Below are positions 53,504 to 63,000 of a stretch of 64,000 bases of DNA, piece after piece; within the stretch, counting starts at the first letter, position 1; each line of letters begins with the position of its first letter. The stretch is from Mycobacterium sp. ITM-2016-00318 (GTDB taxonomy: Bacteria; Actinomycetota; Actinomycetes; Mycobacteriales; Mycobacteriaceae): NCBI RefSeq assembly GCF_002968285.2, contig NZ_CP134400.1, positions 930,001 to 994,000 on the forward strand, read 5' to 3'. Below the pieces are notes generated by a model, which saw only the letters and a program-made list of their open reading frames with translations, had not been told where the DNA came from and ran no database searches. The translations under genes were made by a program, and so were the position numbers.

Positions 53504-55276
53504 CTAGGAGACTGCTGAATTAGTGGCGTTGGGGCGGGGCGCCTCGAGCCGTCGTGCGGCGGTGTGAAGTCAGACCCGTGGGTCGACAGAAGAGGTCGCC
53601 CCGCCGAAATCGAGCGTGACACTGGATCTCGCGGTCGGCAAGGCCGGAATCCAACTGTGTTAGGCGATAGCCCAGGTAGTTCCGGTGTGAGTCAGGCCCA
53701 GTGAGATGAGGCGACGCAGGTTGAGTGCGGCGCTGCGGTGGTGCAGCCAGTGGTCGTTGCGGGTGACGCCGCGGTAGCGGACTCTGCGGTTGTTGCGGGT
53801 GAGCCAGGCGATGGAGCGTTCGACCATGGGCCGATGCTGGCGGTACTCGGCTTGCCACTCGGGGTCGCGTGCTCGACTGCGGGCTGCGCGCTGCAGCGGT
53901 TCGTACTCACTGAGGGTGAGTTTGCGTCCGTTAACCGCGGTAGTGCATTGAGACGCTAAAGGGCATGAGCGGCAACGTGTTGTGAAACCGACTCCGCCGC
54001 TGGGCGGAATCGGCAGCGTGTGGTTGGCCGGGCAGGTGACGGTGCGGGCGTCGAAATCGATGGTGAAGTCATCGGTGGTGAATCCGCCGGGTACCGGGGA
54101 GCGCAGGGGTATCGGTTTGATGATCGTGGTGTGCTTGGCCTCGGCGAGCGCAGCGCGAGTCGCACCGGTGCCGTAGGCCGAATCGCCGAGCACTCGCACC
54201 GGGCTCGGCTCGTCCTCCAGGAGGGCCAACCCGATGACGGCTTCGTGGTTGTCAGATCCGCTGGCTTTGGTCAGCGCGCAGTCGGTGATGATCCCGGTGT
54301 CGGGTTCGATCGCGAGGTGGGCTTTGAACCCGTCCTGACGGCGGTGCACCGTCTTATGGGCGTGGCGGCTGTCGGGATCCACAGTGGAGATCACCCGATC
54401 CGGGGCGACCTTCTGCGCGATACGCCAGTGCCCGTCGGTGCCATCGGAGCCCTCGACCGGTTCGACGTCCTGGCCGGCGATCAGCGCCAACAACGCCACC
54501 GCCTCAGCAGCCCGAGGATCGAGTTCGTGCTCGGGTAGATGCCCGAGCACTCGATGAGCATCACTGACCAGGCCATCTACCAATGCGTCACGGGCGGCCT
54601 TGTCGTTCCAGGCAATCGCGGGCTTGCCCGGGTCGTCGTAATCGTGAGCAGTGCAGTGCTGTTCGATCACCGCTGCGGCGGCGGGAACCTCGCGGCGGAC
54701 CCGCCGGATCGCGGCGATCAACTGAGTCACGGTGTCCTGAGTAGCCACCGCATCATCGAGGACGGTGGAATCCAACGCCCGCCGCGTCTTCTTGGCCAAC
54801 ACGCCGGTCTCGGTGACGACGGCTTTGACCGCCTCAAAGATTCGGTTCGGCCGAGCTGAGGCCGCCAGTCGGCGCCGCCAGTAGGTCAACGTCGTGGAGT
54901 GAAACGCCGGTGCGGTGATCGGCAATCCGCAGGCCGCCTTCCACCGCAGGTCAAAGGTGACCGCGTCGACGGTCTCGTTATCCGACAGGCCGTGCAGCGC
55001 CTGCAGGGTGATCACGCTGGCCATCACCTCAGCCGGAACACTGGGCCGACCCCGCCGCGAGGGAAACAGATCGGCGAACATCTCCTCAGGAAACAACTCA
55101 CTCCGATGTGCGGACAGGAACGCAAACACACTGTCGGACTTCAGAAGATGCCCGGCCACCGACTCGGCATCCAACAACTCTCGCTGATCATCAGATCGAC
55201 CCTGCACCATCTAATGATCCCGAAAACCCCAGCACAAGCACCCCCGCCACGCCGCAATAATTCAGCAGTCTCCTAG
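53504..55276 (-). mobile_element. IS1182-family insertion sequence, complete
   Basis: Perfect 15-bp terminal inverted repeats GAGACTGCTGAATTA at 53508-53522 and its complement at 55258-55272, flanked on both sides by CTAG (53504-53507 and 55273-55276), a likely 4-bp target duplication. About 1.77 kb with one transposase gene on the minus strand. The right CTAG contains the stop codon of the hydrolase gene. Complete ends and an intact transposase suggest recent movement. Confidence 0.88.
53660..55210 (-). CDS. IS1182-family transposase
   Basis: 516 aa. N-terminal helical DUF772 region (FADLFPSRRGRPSVPAEVMA), catalytic RNase-H-like domain with first Asp in RRALDSTVLDDA (Asp147), second in RVLGDSAYGTGAT, Glu in RPMVERSIAWLTR, and a Cys-containing segment (CRSCPLASQC) between. 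Intact over full length. About 150 bp separate its stop from the left terminal repeat. Confidence 0.92.
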   Translation of the reverse strand: MVQGRSDDQRELLDAESVAGHLLKSDSVFAFLSAHRSELFPEEMFADLFPSRRGRPSVPAEVMASVITLQALHGLSDNETVDAVTFDLRWKAACGLPITAPAFHSTTLTYWRRRLAASARPNRIFEAVKAVVTETGVLAKKTRRALDSTVLDDAVATQDTVTQLIAAIRRVRREVPAAAAVIEQHCTAHDYDDPGKPAIAWNDKAARDALVDGLVSDAHRVLGHLPEHELDPRAAEAVALLALIAGQDVEPVEGSDGTDGHWRIAQKVAPDRVISTVDPDSRHAHKTVHRRQDGFKAHLAIEPDTGIITDCALTKASGSDNHEAVIGLALLEDEPSPVRVLGDSAYGTGATRAALAEAKHTTIIKPIPLRSPVPGGFTTDDFTIDFDARTVTCPANHTLPIPPSGGVGFTTRCRSCPLASQCTTAVNGRKLTLSEYEPLQRAARSRARDPEWQAEYRQHRPMVERSIAWLTRNNRRVRYRGVTRNDHWLHHRSAALNLRRLISLGLTHTGTTWAIA

Positions 55277-56205
55277 CCGGCCAGCGCGAAGTTCTCGGTG
55301 AGCGCCTCGACGACGGGGCGCCACACCGGCTCGGGAAGGTCGTGGCCCATGCCGTCGACGACGATGAACCGCGCGCCCGGGATCGCTTTCGCGAGGCTGC
55401 GGCCGTTGCGGGGCCGGACCATCGGGTCGTCGGTGCCATGGATGACGACGGTCGGCGCGCTGATGCGCCGCGTGTAACGCAGCAGGCTGCCAGTGCCCAA
55501 GATGGCGTCGAACTGGCGCATCATGCCCTGCGGGTAGTCGCTTCGCGCACGCAGATCCTCGACCCGCCTGCGCAGGGCGTCGACCGGCGGTAAGAAGTTG
55601 GGGCCGTTGATGATCGAGATGTTACGGATCTCAGCGGCGAGCCGCTCGTCGGCCGGCGCGTCCTTCGACGGCCCGCCGAACGCCAACTTGATCACCCGCC
55701 ACCGCGGCACCGCCGACAGCAGCCGGTTCGAACTCGACATGATCAACCCGAGGGAGGCCACCCGGTCGGCGTGGTTGCCCGCGAGCACCTGCGCGATCAT
55801 TCCGCCCATCGATGCGCCGACGACGTGCGCGCGTTCGATGCCGAGGTGGTCGAGCAGACCCTTCGCGTCGACGGCCATGTCCACCAGCGTGTAGGGCACC
55901 TCGCTGCGGCGGCCCGTGACATGGCGAACCACCCGCGGATACACCGAGCCGTCAGCCTTGAGGCCGTGCAGCTTGGTCGACAGCCCGGTGTCGCGATGGT
56001 CGAACCGGATCACGCGGTGCCCCTCTTCGACAAGGCGTGCGCAGAACCCGTCCGGCCACATCGGCAGCTGCGCGCCGACGCCCATGATCAGCAGGATGGG
56101 CGCGGCGTCGGGGTTGCCTCGCGCACCCGAGGAGCGGGACGGGCGCAGATCCTCGTAGAACAATTCGACGTCACCGCACGACGCCGTCCCGCTGCGGGTT
56201 TGCAT
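55273..56205 (-). CDS. Alpha/beta-hydrolase, LipG-related paralogue
   Basis: 310 aa. Same blocks as LipG: LIMGVGAQLPMW, VIRFDHRDTGLSTKLHG, VGASMGGMIAQVLAG (nucleophile Ser), VIHGTDDPMVRPRNG and VDGMGHDLP (acid and His). The IS1182-family element is inserted at the CTAG overlapping its last codon, which recreates the TAG stop, so the protein end FALAG is unchanged. Start ATG 56205, 9 bp after the DinB gene stop. Confidence 0.88.
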   Translation of the reverse strand: MQTRSGTASCGDVELFYEDLRPSRSSGARGNPDAAPILLIMGVGAQLPMWPDGFCARLVEEGHRVIRFDHRDTGLSTKLHGLKADGSVYPRVVRHVTGRRSEVPYTLVDMAVDAKGLLDHLGIERAHVVGASMGGMIAQVLAGNHADRVASLGLIMSSSNRLLSAVPRWRVIKLAFGGPSKDAPADERLAAEIRNISIINGPNFLPPVDALRRRVEDLRARSDYPQGMMRQFDAILGTGSLLRYTRRISAPTVVIHGTDDPMVRPRNGRSLAKAIPGARFIVVDGMGHDLPEPVWRPVVEALTENFALAG

Positions 56206-56214
56206 CTCACATTT

Positions 56215-56811
56215 CTACGCTGTCGCTTTCCACGGCTTGATCCAGTCCGTCTCCGGCCAGCCGAGAATGCCTGCCATCAACTCGTACATGGTTGCGCCGT
56301 CGATGGATTCGCGGACGATGTCGCAGTGTCCAGCATGGCGGGTCAACTCCTCGACGAGGTGCATGGCGACCCATCGCACGTTCCAGAAGTCCAGGTTCTG
56401 CGGGAACCACGGCACATCGTGCGGGACGGGCACCTGGGTGTCGAGGTCAGCCTCAGCGAAGACGCGCAGTGTCTCCTCGTTCTGCGCCCGCAGTGTGCCG
56501 AGCAGTTCGTCGAGCGTCTCATCGTCGCGCATCACGTACTGATCCTCGTATTCTGCGGCCTGTTCCTCGAAGGGCCGGTCGTCACGAGGCGGTGAATCCG
56601 GTGCCGCCTTCACTCGCGCCATCCAGCTGTGCTGAACGCCTGCCGCATGTTTGATGAGGCCGCCGATCGACAGCGCGCTCACCGACGGTTTCGACCGTGC
56701 CTGTTCATCGGTCAGCCCGTAGGCAACCGCGAAGAACGCGTCCTGGTTGAAACGCAGAAAATTGATCAGCGTCTGTTTCTCGTCGCTGGCGGGTGGGGGC
56801 ATTCCCTCCAT
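56215..56811 (-). CDS. DinB-family protein (DUF664-type, possible thiol-dependent enzyme)
   Basis: 198 aa. Four-helix DinB fold: LINFLRFNQDAFFAVAYGLT, GGLIKHAAGVQHSWM (His), LVEELTRHAGHCDIVRESID (His-x3-His). The three His form the usual metal site. This subgroup includes mycothiol-dependent enzymes in actinobacteria. It lies 3 bp downstream of a second DinB gene; both are divergent from the WYL regulator. Confidence 0.83.
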   Translation of the reverse strand: MEGMPPPASDEKQTLINFLRFNQDAFFAVAYGLTDEQARSKPSVSALSIGGLIKHAAGVQHSWMARVKAAPDSPPRDDRPFEEQAAEYEDQYVMRDDETLDELLGTLRAQNEETLRVFAEADLDTQVPVPHDVPWFPQNLDFWNVRWVAMHLVEELTRHAGHCDIVRESIDGATMYELMAGILGWPETDWIKPWKATA

Positions 56812-56814
56812 CGC

Positions 56815-57393
56815 CTACTTCTCCTTCTTGTCGGGGTTGTTGGCGTAAAGATCTCGGATACAGGCGATTTCGGCGCCGTGGTGGATCATCTCGCGATTGA
56901 TGTGCAGAACAAGGGCGATGAACGGGTAGTCGGCGTACGGGCCCTCGGCGGGTCCGCACGGCCGATACAGCTCGTCATCGGTGAGCGCACGCACACCCGC
57001 CATCCATTTCCCGTAGGCATCGTCGAGTTGGGCCAGCGCGGTTACGGCGTCGGTCGCGTAGGACCAGCTCTGGTAGTCGGCCTGCGGGCCGTCGAAGTGC
57101 GAGTGGTTACGCATGGCCAGCACGCCGACGATGACGTGCGCGAGCCGCCACGCGATCGTGGTGAACGGCGCAGGCGCAGGTTCCGGGTAGTGAAAGTCGA
57201 TCGTGCCGTCAGGATGCACGGTCCAGCAGTTCGGCACCGGCGCCCAGAAGTACTCGTCGTCGGTCAGGCCGTCGAGCCGCGGTCGCAACTGGTGGGTCCA
57301 GTGGAAATCGAGCTGGTCGGCGAGTTGGTCGGTGATCACTGTGTCCGATGTCGCCGCCGGAGCGGCTCCGGTGTCGTTCGTCTTCGAGCTCAT
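56815..57393 (-). CDS. DinB-superfamily protein, second copy
   Basis: 192 aa. FHWTHQLRPRLDGLTDDEYF, IAWRLAHVIVGVLAMRNHSH and VLHINREMIHHGAEIACIRD carry the DinB-type His ligands; VPNCWTVHPDG matches the family's substrate-side loop. Only moderately like the neighbouring DinB gene. Its ATG (57393) faces the palindrome at 57414 and the WYL gene; likely under the same control. Confidence 0.83.
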   Translation of the reverse strand: MSSKTNDTGAAPAATSDTVITDQLADQLDFHWTHQLRPRLDGLTDDEYFWAPVPNCWTVHPDGTIDFHYPEPAPAPFTTIAWRLAHVIVGVLAMRNHSHFDGPQADYQSWSYATDAVTALAQLDDAYGKWMAGVRALTDDELYRPCGPAEGPYADYPFIALVLHINREMIHHGAEIACIRDLYANNPDKKEK

Positions 57394-57413
57394 GGAACCA
57401 ACCTCTCATCCTT

Positions 57414-57434
57414 TTAGGACAGTTTCTGTCCTAA
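57414..57434. promoter_or_regulatory. Palindromic operator between DinB and WYL genes
   Basis: Perfect 9-bp arms TTAGGACAG (57414-57422) and CTGTCCTAA (57426-57434) with a TTT centre. It lies 21 bp from each divergent start (57393 and 57455), so one dimer could control both promoters. Binding by the WYL regulator is inferred from location. Confidence 0.72.
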
Positions 57435-57454
57435 GACTGTGCGAGCCTGAGAAC

Positions 57455-58414
57455 GTGTCCGAAACGACCAGCCGGGTGCTGCAGCTTCTCGGCCTGCTGC
57501 AGTCGCGCCGCGTCTGGTCGGGTGAGGAGCTCGCCGAGCGTCTCGGCGTCACCACCCGAAGCGTTCGCCGAGACGTCGAAAGGCTACGTGACCTCGGCTA
57601 TCCGGTGCTCGCCAGCAAGGGGCACGGCGGCGGCTATCAACTCGGCGCAGGCGCCGCATTGCCACCGCTGCTGCTCGACCCCGACGAAGCCGTCGCGATG
57701 GCGGTCTGCCTGCGCCTGGCCGCGGGCGGCAGTGTCGCGGGCGTCGGCGAGTCGGCGCTTCGCGCGCTGAGCAAGCTGGATCAGGTGATGCCGTCGCGGC
57801 TGCGGTCGCAGGTCTCGGCCGTGCACGAGGCCACCGTCACACTTGCCTGGAATTCGTCCGACTCGCCCGTGGAACCCGAGGTGCTGATGACCCTGGCCCG
57901 TGCCTGCCGCGACCGCGAGCACGTCTCGGCGGCCTACGTCGACCGGGCGGGCAATGCCACCGACCGCAGGCTGGAGCCCTATCAGCTGGTGACGACGGGA
58001 AAGCGCTGGTATCTGTTGGCGTTCGACCGCGACCGCGACGACTGGCGAAGCCTGCGCCTTGACCGGATGGCTGGCGTCCGCGCACGCGGAAGCACGTTCG
58101 TGCCAAGGGACGCTCCCGACGCAGCGGCGTACGTCCGGCGTTCGATCAGCGCCTCGCCGTACCGCCATGTCGCGCGGGTCCGCTACTCCGCATCCGAACA
58201 ATCTGTCGCACAACACTTCTCGCCGTCATCGGTGAACATCGAGGCCGACGGTCCCGACGCATGCATCGTCACCGCCGGTGCGGACGACCCGGAGCGGATG
58301 GTGTTCTACTTCGCGACCGTCGGAGCGGACTTCGAGGTGCTCGAACCGCCCGAGGTCGTCGACGCGGTCGCGACGGTCGCCGACCGGTTGCGGCGCGCGA
58401 CCAGCAACCCGTGA
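57455..58414 (+). CDS. HTH (DeoR/YafY-type) transcriptional regulator with WYL domain
   Basis: 319 aa, GTG at 57455. N-terminal winged helix: VLQLLGLLQSRRVWSGEELA, ERLGVTTRSVRRDVERLRDL, with DLGYPVLASKGHGGGYQLG. WYL domain: RLEPYQLVTTGKRWYLLAFD, DRDDWRSLRLDRM. The WYL C-extension follows. WYL regulators bind nucleotide or nucleic acid ligands and commonly sit beside dinB genes. Long upstream open frame rejected in favour of this start because it crosses the operator. Confidence 0.88.
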   Translation: MSETTSRVLQLLGLLQSRRVWSGEELAERLGVTTRSVRRDVERLRDLGYPVLASKGHGGGYQLGAGAALPPLLLDPDEAVAMAVCLRLAAGGSVAGVGESALRALSKLDQVMPSRLRSQVSAVHEATVTLAWNSSDSPVEPEVLMTLARACRDREHVSAAYVDRAGNATDRRLEPYQLVTTGKRWYLLAFDRDRDDWRSLRLDRMAGVRARGSTFVPRDAPDAAAYVRRSISASPYRHVARVRYSASEQSVAQHFSPSSVNIEADGPDACIVTAGADDPERMVFYFATVGADFEVLEPPEVVDAVATVADRLRRATSNP

Positions 58415-58711
58415 CGCTCGCGTTTGGCCGCGGATCCACGCAGGCGCAACCGCAGTAGCAGCAGTCGGCGGTGTGCCTCGAAGCCCATCGACAGCGGGTC
58501 TGACCAGGTCCTGGGGCCGCCTGACGTCTTACGTTCAGTCGTCATGATTTCTCCATTGTGGCATCTCGCCGCAGAGGTTGCAGGCGGCGCGCCGTGGCCT
58601 GCGCGGCGGACATCGTCCGAAATGAACTGTGGCTCAACGGGGCTCAACGTCATGGCGACGGAAAGGCATCTGTGGCATGCATCGAGTGTGACAATCCTCA
58701 CCCATGCGACG
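58415..58711. other. Non-coding gap between WYL and nucleotidyltransferase genes
   Basis: 297 bp downstream of two convergent genes. No convincing gene; short frames on both strands have weak or no ribosome-binding sites. No terminator hairpin with a T-tract found by eye. Confidence 0.5.
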
Positions 58712-59257
58712 TCAGTCGGTGATGCCCAACCGGTCGGTGAGGACGAGAAACGCCACCGCAAAGTCGTTTTCACCGGTGCCTGCCCGCAGCCTGTCCCAGT
58801 CCACCTGTTCGCGAACTGCCCGAACAGCGGGTAATAGCGCCGCGAAATCACAGTGGTGCTCGTTGAGCGAGTTCAGCTTCTCGATGAGCACGTGCGTCGG
58901 CGACAGCACCGGCATCCGGATCGCGAGTACGTCGAGCTCCTCGGCGTCGGCGATGTCGTCAGCGGTCACCGGCGTCCCGTTGAGCTGGTGCAGCACATCG
59001 ATGACGAACTGCTGATCGACACACGCCTTGAAAAGCCAGTCCTCCGGCGTTCGGTCGATGCGGAAACCGGCCTTCTCCAGGGTCAATGCCGCCGCCTCCG
59101 TGTCCGGTTCTGCGACCACGAAGTCGACGTCGTGAAAAGGCTCTGGGCCGCCGTACGCCCACAGCGCGTAGCTTCCGGCCAGCGCGAACTCCGGACCGTG
59201 CGCCTTGAACGCAGAGGCCGCGCGCTTGAGCGCCTCGCGCAGGTCGATCTCCGTCAT
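58712..59257 (-). CDS. Nucleotidyltransferase-fold protein (AbiEii/DUF6036-like)
   Basis: 181 aa. Polymerase-beta-like NTase core: FALAGSYALWAYGGPEPFHD then VDFVV (the GS and DxD-type motif, D-V-D at residues about 41-43), ATLTLEKAGFRIDRTPEDW and LHQLNGTPVTADDI. Single-domain proteins of this shape include antitoxin-paired MenT-like toxins and lone metabolic NTases. No adjacent antitoxin-like gene is seen; the divergent gene is a nuclease-type protein. ATG 59257 has no upstream Shine-Dalgarno, suggesting leaderless translation. Confidence 0.78.
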   Translation of the reverse strand: MTEIDLREALKRAASAFKAHGPEFALAGSYALWAYGGPEPFHDVDFVVAEPDTEAAALTLEKAGFRIDRTPEDWLFKACVDQQFVIDVLHQLNGTPVTADDIADAEELDVLAIRMPVLSPTHVLIEKLNSLNEHHCDFAALLPAVRAVREQVDWDRLRAGTGENDFAVAFLVLTDRLGITD

Positions 59258-59259
59258 CG

Positions 59260-59276
59260 TGGGTACTTAGTACCCA
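59260..59276. promoter_or_regulatory. 17-bp palindrome between two divergent starts
   Basis: TGGGTACT-T-AGTACCCA, perfect 8-bp arms with one central base, filling the 18-bp gap between the nucleotidyltransferase ATG (59257) and the EEP-family ATG (59276) and overlapping the latter. Both genes then have almost no 5' leader. The site may be a regulatory target or a side effect of a short promoter; function is inference. Confidence 0.45.
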
Positions 59277-60043
59277 TGCGGATGGCCACCTTCAACATCC
59301 TGCACGGACGAAGTGTTCACGACGGCGCGGTCGAGCTGGACCGGCTCGAGGAATCCGTTCGGCAGCTCGACGCCGATGTGCTCGCTCTGCAGGAGGTCGA
59401 CTGCGATCAGCCACGGTCGGCGATGGCCGATCTGACGGCGATCGCCGCCGAGGCCATGGGCGCGGTGGCGCACCGGTTCGTCGCGGCGATCTCGGGCACA
59501 CCGGGGGCGACGTGGATGTCGGCGACCGGCCGCGAACAGCCCGGCACGGCGGCCTACGGCATCGCGCTGCTGTCCCGTTTCCCCGTGCAGAGCTGGCAGG
59601 TGGTGCGGCTGCCGCGCATCCCGATAACTTTCCCGATGTATCTCCGCGAGCCCGGCAAGGTGCTCATGGTGCACGAGGAGGCGCGCGCGGCTGTGGTGGC
59701 ACAGGTGGACACCCCGCTGGGCCCGATTAGCGTCGGCAACACCCATCTGTCGTTCGTGCCCCGCTGGAACCGGCTTCAGCTGCGCCACCTCGTCCGCGAC
59801 ATGCGCGGGTTTCCCGGCCCACGCGTGCTGATGGGCGACCTCAACATGACTGCGCCGAAGTTCGAGCGCTGGGTCGGGCTGCGCGCCCTCGGCGTGGGCC
59901 CGACCTTCCCGTCCGAACAGCCGAGCCGTCAGCTCGACCACATCCTCACCGACGATCCGACACTTCGCGCCGACGAAAGCCTGGCCGTCGAGTTACCGAT
60001 CTCCGACCACCGCGCGCTCGTTGTGGACGTTTCCCGGCCGTAA
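59276..60043 (+). CDS. Endonuclease/exonuclease/phosphatase-family protein
   Basis: 255 aa. EEP fold with all catalytic blocks: MRMATFNILHG (Asn), LALQEVD (Glu), GNTHLSF (His), LMGDLNM (Asp-x-Asn), SDHRALVVDV (Asp-His). Substrates in this family range from DNA to phospholipids and inositol phosphates; without a signal peptide it is cytosolic. ATG 59276 chosen because the upstream frame is antisense to the neighbour. 18 bp before the mannosidase start. Confidence 0.87.
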   Translation: MRMATFNILHGRSVHDGAVELDRLEESVRQLDADVLALQEVDCDQPRSAMADLTAIAAEAMGAVAHRFVAAISGTPGATWMSATGREQPGTAAYGIALLSRFPVQSWQVVRLPRIPITFPMYLREPGKVLMVHEEARAAVVAQVDTPLGPISVGNTHLSFVPRWNRLQLRHLVRDMRGFPGPRVLMGDLNMTAPKFERWVGLRALGVGPTFPSEQPSRQLDHILTDDPTLRADESLAVELPISDHRALVVDVSRP

Positions 60044-60061
60044 CTACGTAGGGTGGCGGAG

Positions 60062-63000
60062 GTGACGTTCGGCGTGACCTCCGCGGAGTCGATGGACCTC
60101 TTCACCGGGCCGCCGGATGCGCCGTTGCAAATCGTCAGAGTCACCCACACCGGCGCATCGTCGCCGATCTTCGTCGAGGGCGAGGGTCTTGTCACGCCCG
60201 AGCCGCCGACCGCGGGCGCGGCCGGGGTGGTCGAGGTGCCGGTGGCGGTCCGCGATCCCGTGCCCGGTGAGCGTCGGGCGGCGCGTGTGCACTGCGACGG
60301 CACCGCCACCGGCTTCGAGTTCGTCGTCGCCGAACCGGGCTGGACGATGTTCATGGTCAGCCATTTCCATTACGACCCGGTGTGGTGGAACACCCAAGCC
60401 GCCTACACCAGCCTGTGGACCGAGGAGCCGCCGGGTCGCTGCAGGCAGACCAACGGCTTCAACCTGGTGGCCGCGCACCTCGAAATGGCGCGCAGGGACC
60501 CGGAATATAAGTTCGTGCTGGCCGAGGTCGACTACCTCAAGCCGTACTGGGACACCCACCCCGAAGACCGCACCGACCTCCGCCGGTTCATCGACGAGGG
60601 CCGCGTCGAGATCATGGGCGGCACCTACAACGAGCCGAACACCAACCTGACCAGTGCCGAGACGACCATCCGAAACTTCGTTCAAGGCATCGGATTCCAA
60701 CGTGACGTGGTGGGCGCCGAGCCGGCGACGGCGTGGCAGCTCGACGCGTTCGGCCATGATCCCCAGTTCCCGGGTATGGCGGCCGACGCGGGTCTGACGT
60801 CCAGCTCATGGGCGCGCGGCCCGCACCATCAGTGGGGCCCGATGCAGAACCAGGGCGATCCCGAGCGCATGCAGTTCTCCAGTGAGTTCGAGTGGGTGTC
60901 GCCGTCCGGCCGCGGCGTGCTGACCCACTACATGCCCGCGCACTATTCGGCGGGCTGGTGGATGGACTCCTCGGCCACGCTGCTAGAGGCCGAGACCGCG
61001 ACCTATGAGCTGTTCTCGACGTTGAAGAAGGTCGCGCTGACGCGCAACGTGCTGCTGCCCGTCGGAACCGACTACACGCCGCCGAACAAGTGGGTCACCG
61101 AGATTCATCGCGACTGGAACGACCGCTACACCTGGCCGCGGTTCGTCTGCGGGCTGCCGAGCGAGTTCTTCGCATCGGTGCGAGCCGAACTGGACGAGCG
61201 CGGGATCGAACCGTCACCGCAGACCCGTGACATGAACCCGATCTACACCGGCAAGGACGTCTCCTACATCGACACCAAGCAGGCCAACCGCGACGCCGAG
61301 AACGCGGTCCTGGACGGCGAGCGCTTCGCCGTGTTCGCCGGGCTGCTCGGTGGCGCCACCTATCCGCAGGCAGCGCTGGAGAAGGCCTGGGTTCAGCTCG
61401 TCTACGGCGCGCACCACGATGCGATCACCGGATCGGAATCCGATCAGGTGTACATCGATCTGCTCACCGGCTGGCGCGACGCGTGGGAGCTCGGCTGTGC
61501 GGCACGCGACAACGCCCTTGCGCTCATCTCCAGTGCCGTCGACGCGACCGTAGTGGTATGGAATACGCTGAGCCACAAGCGAACCGATGTGGTGACCGCC
61601 AGACTCGACCACCCGGTGGGTGACGGCCTGCGGGTGACCGACGCCGACGGCAACGAGCTGCCCGCGATCGTGGAGCACGGTGGCCGGTCGGTCACGTGGC
61701 TGGCTCGAGACATTCCATCGCTGGGCTGGCGCGCCTATCACTTCACGGCCGGCGATGCGGTTTCGGGCTGGGCGCCCATGGACGGCGGGGATTGTCCGGA
61801 GATCGCGAACGAGCGGTATCGGTTGCGGGTCGATAAGGCCCGCGGCGGCGCGGTGTCATCGCTGCTGGACAACGGCCGCGAACTGCTGGCTGACGGAAAA
61901 TTCGGCAACGAGCTCGCCGTGTACGACGAATACGCCGCGCATCCCGATGCGGGCGAGGGACCGTGGCATCTGCTGCCGAAGGGGCCGGTGGTCGTCTCCT
62001 CCGGCGCGGCGGCGGAGAGCGTCCGAAGCTATCGCTGCCCGCTGGGGGAGCGGATCGTCGTGCGCGGCCGGATCGGTTCGGTACTGCGCTACACCCAGAC
62101 CCTGACGCTGTGGCACGGCGTCCCACGCGTCGACTGCAGCACCACGATCGACGAGTTCACCGGTGAGGACAAGCTGCTGCGGCTGCGCTGGCCGTGCCCC
62201 ATCCCAGGGGCGATGCCGGTGAGCGAGGTCGGAGACGCGGTGATCGGGCGCGGGTTCGCGCTGCTGCACGAACCCGGCTCCGAGGAGTCCGTCGATACCG
62301 CCAAACATCCCTACACACTGGACAATCCGGCTTACGGCTGGTTCGCGCTGTCGTCGGCGATGAGGGTGCGCGTCGATGTCGCGGACGCGCGTAGCGCAGA
62401 CAGCGGAGGCGTGCGTGCGGTGTCGGTCGCCGAGGTGGTCTCGCCGAGCGAGGCGGAATCGGCGCCGCTGGCGCGCGATCTGATGGTGGCGTTGGTTCGC
62501 GCAGGCGTCACGGCGACGTGCAGTAGCGCCGACAGGTCCCGCTACGGGGACGTGGCCATCGACTCCAACCTGCCGGATGCGCGGATCGCACTCGGCGGTC
62601 CCGACGAGAATGCCTTCACCGCAGCGGTTCTGGCAGAGGCCGATCCGGCATATGCCGAGGAACTCAAGCGTCAGCTGTACGCGTCGGGCTCGGCGCGGGT
62701 GTGGGTGCCCGCCGCGGCGCCGCTGGCAGCGTGCTGGCTGCCGGGAGCCGATCTGCGCGGTGTGCGGGTGCTGCCGGTGCTCGTCGTCGCGGGGACTGAC
62801 AGTCTCGACGCGGCTGTCGCATCGATCGTCGAAGACCTTGCCGACGGCGAGATCTCGGTCGCCCAACAGGTGCCGTCGGACATCGAAACGTACGAGCATC
62901 GAACGGTCGCCGTGCTCAACCGCGGTGTGCCCAGCTTCGCCGTCGACGTCGACGGCACCCTGCACACGTCACTGATGCGGTCCTGCACCGGATGGCCTTC

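Noticed and set aside
58306..58545. 79-codon minus-strand frame with a GGAG site before ATG 58545
   Set aside because: It overlaps the 3' end of the WYL gene by about 110 bp and the C-terminal part is composition-biased; not enough to call a gene.
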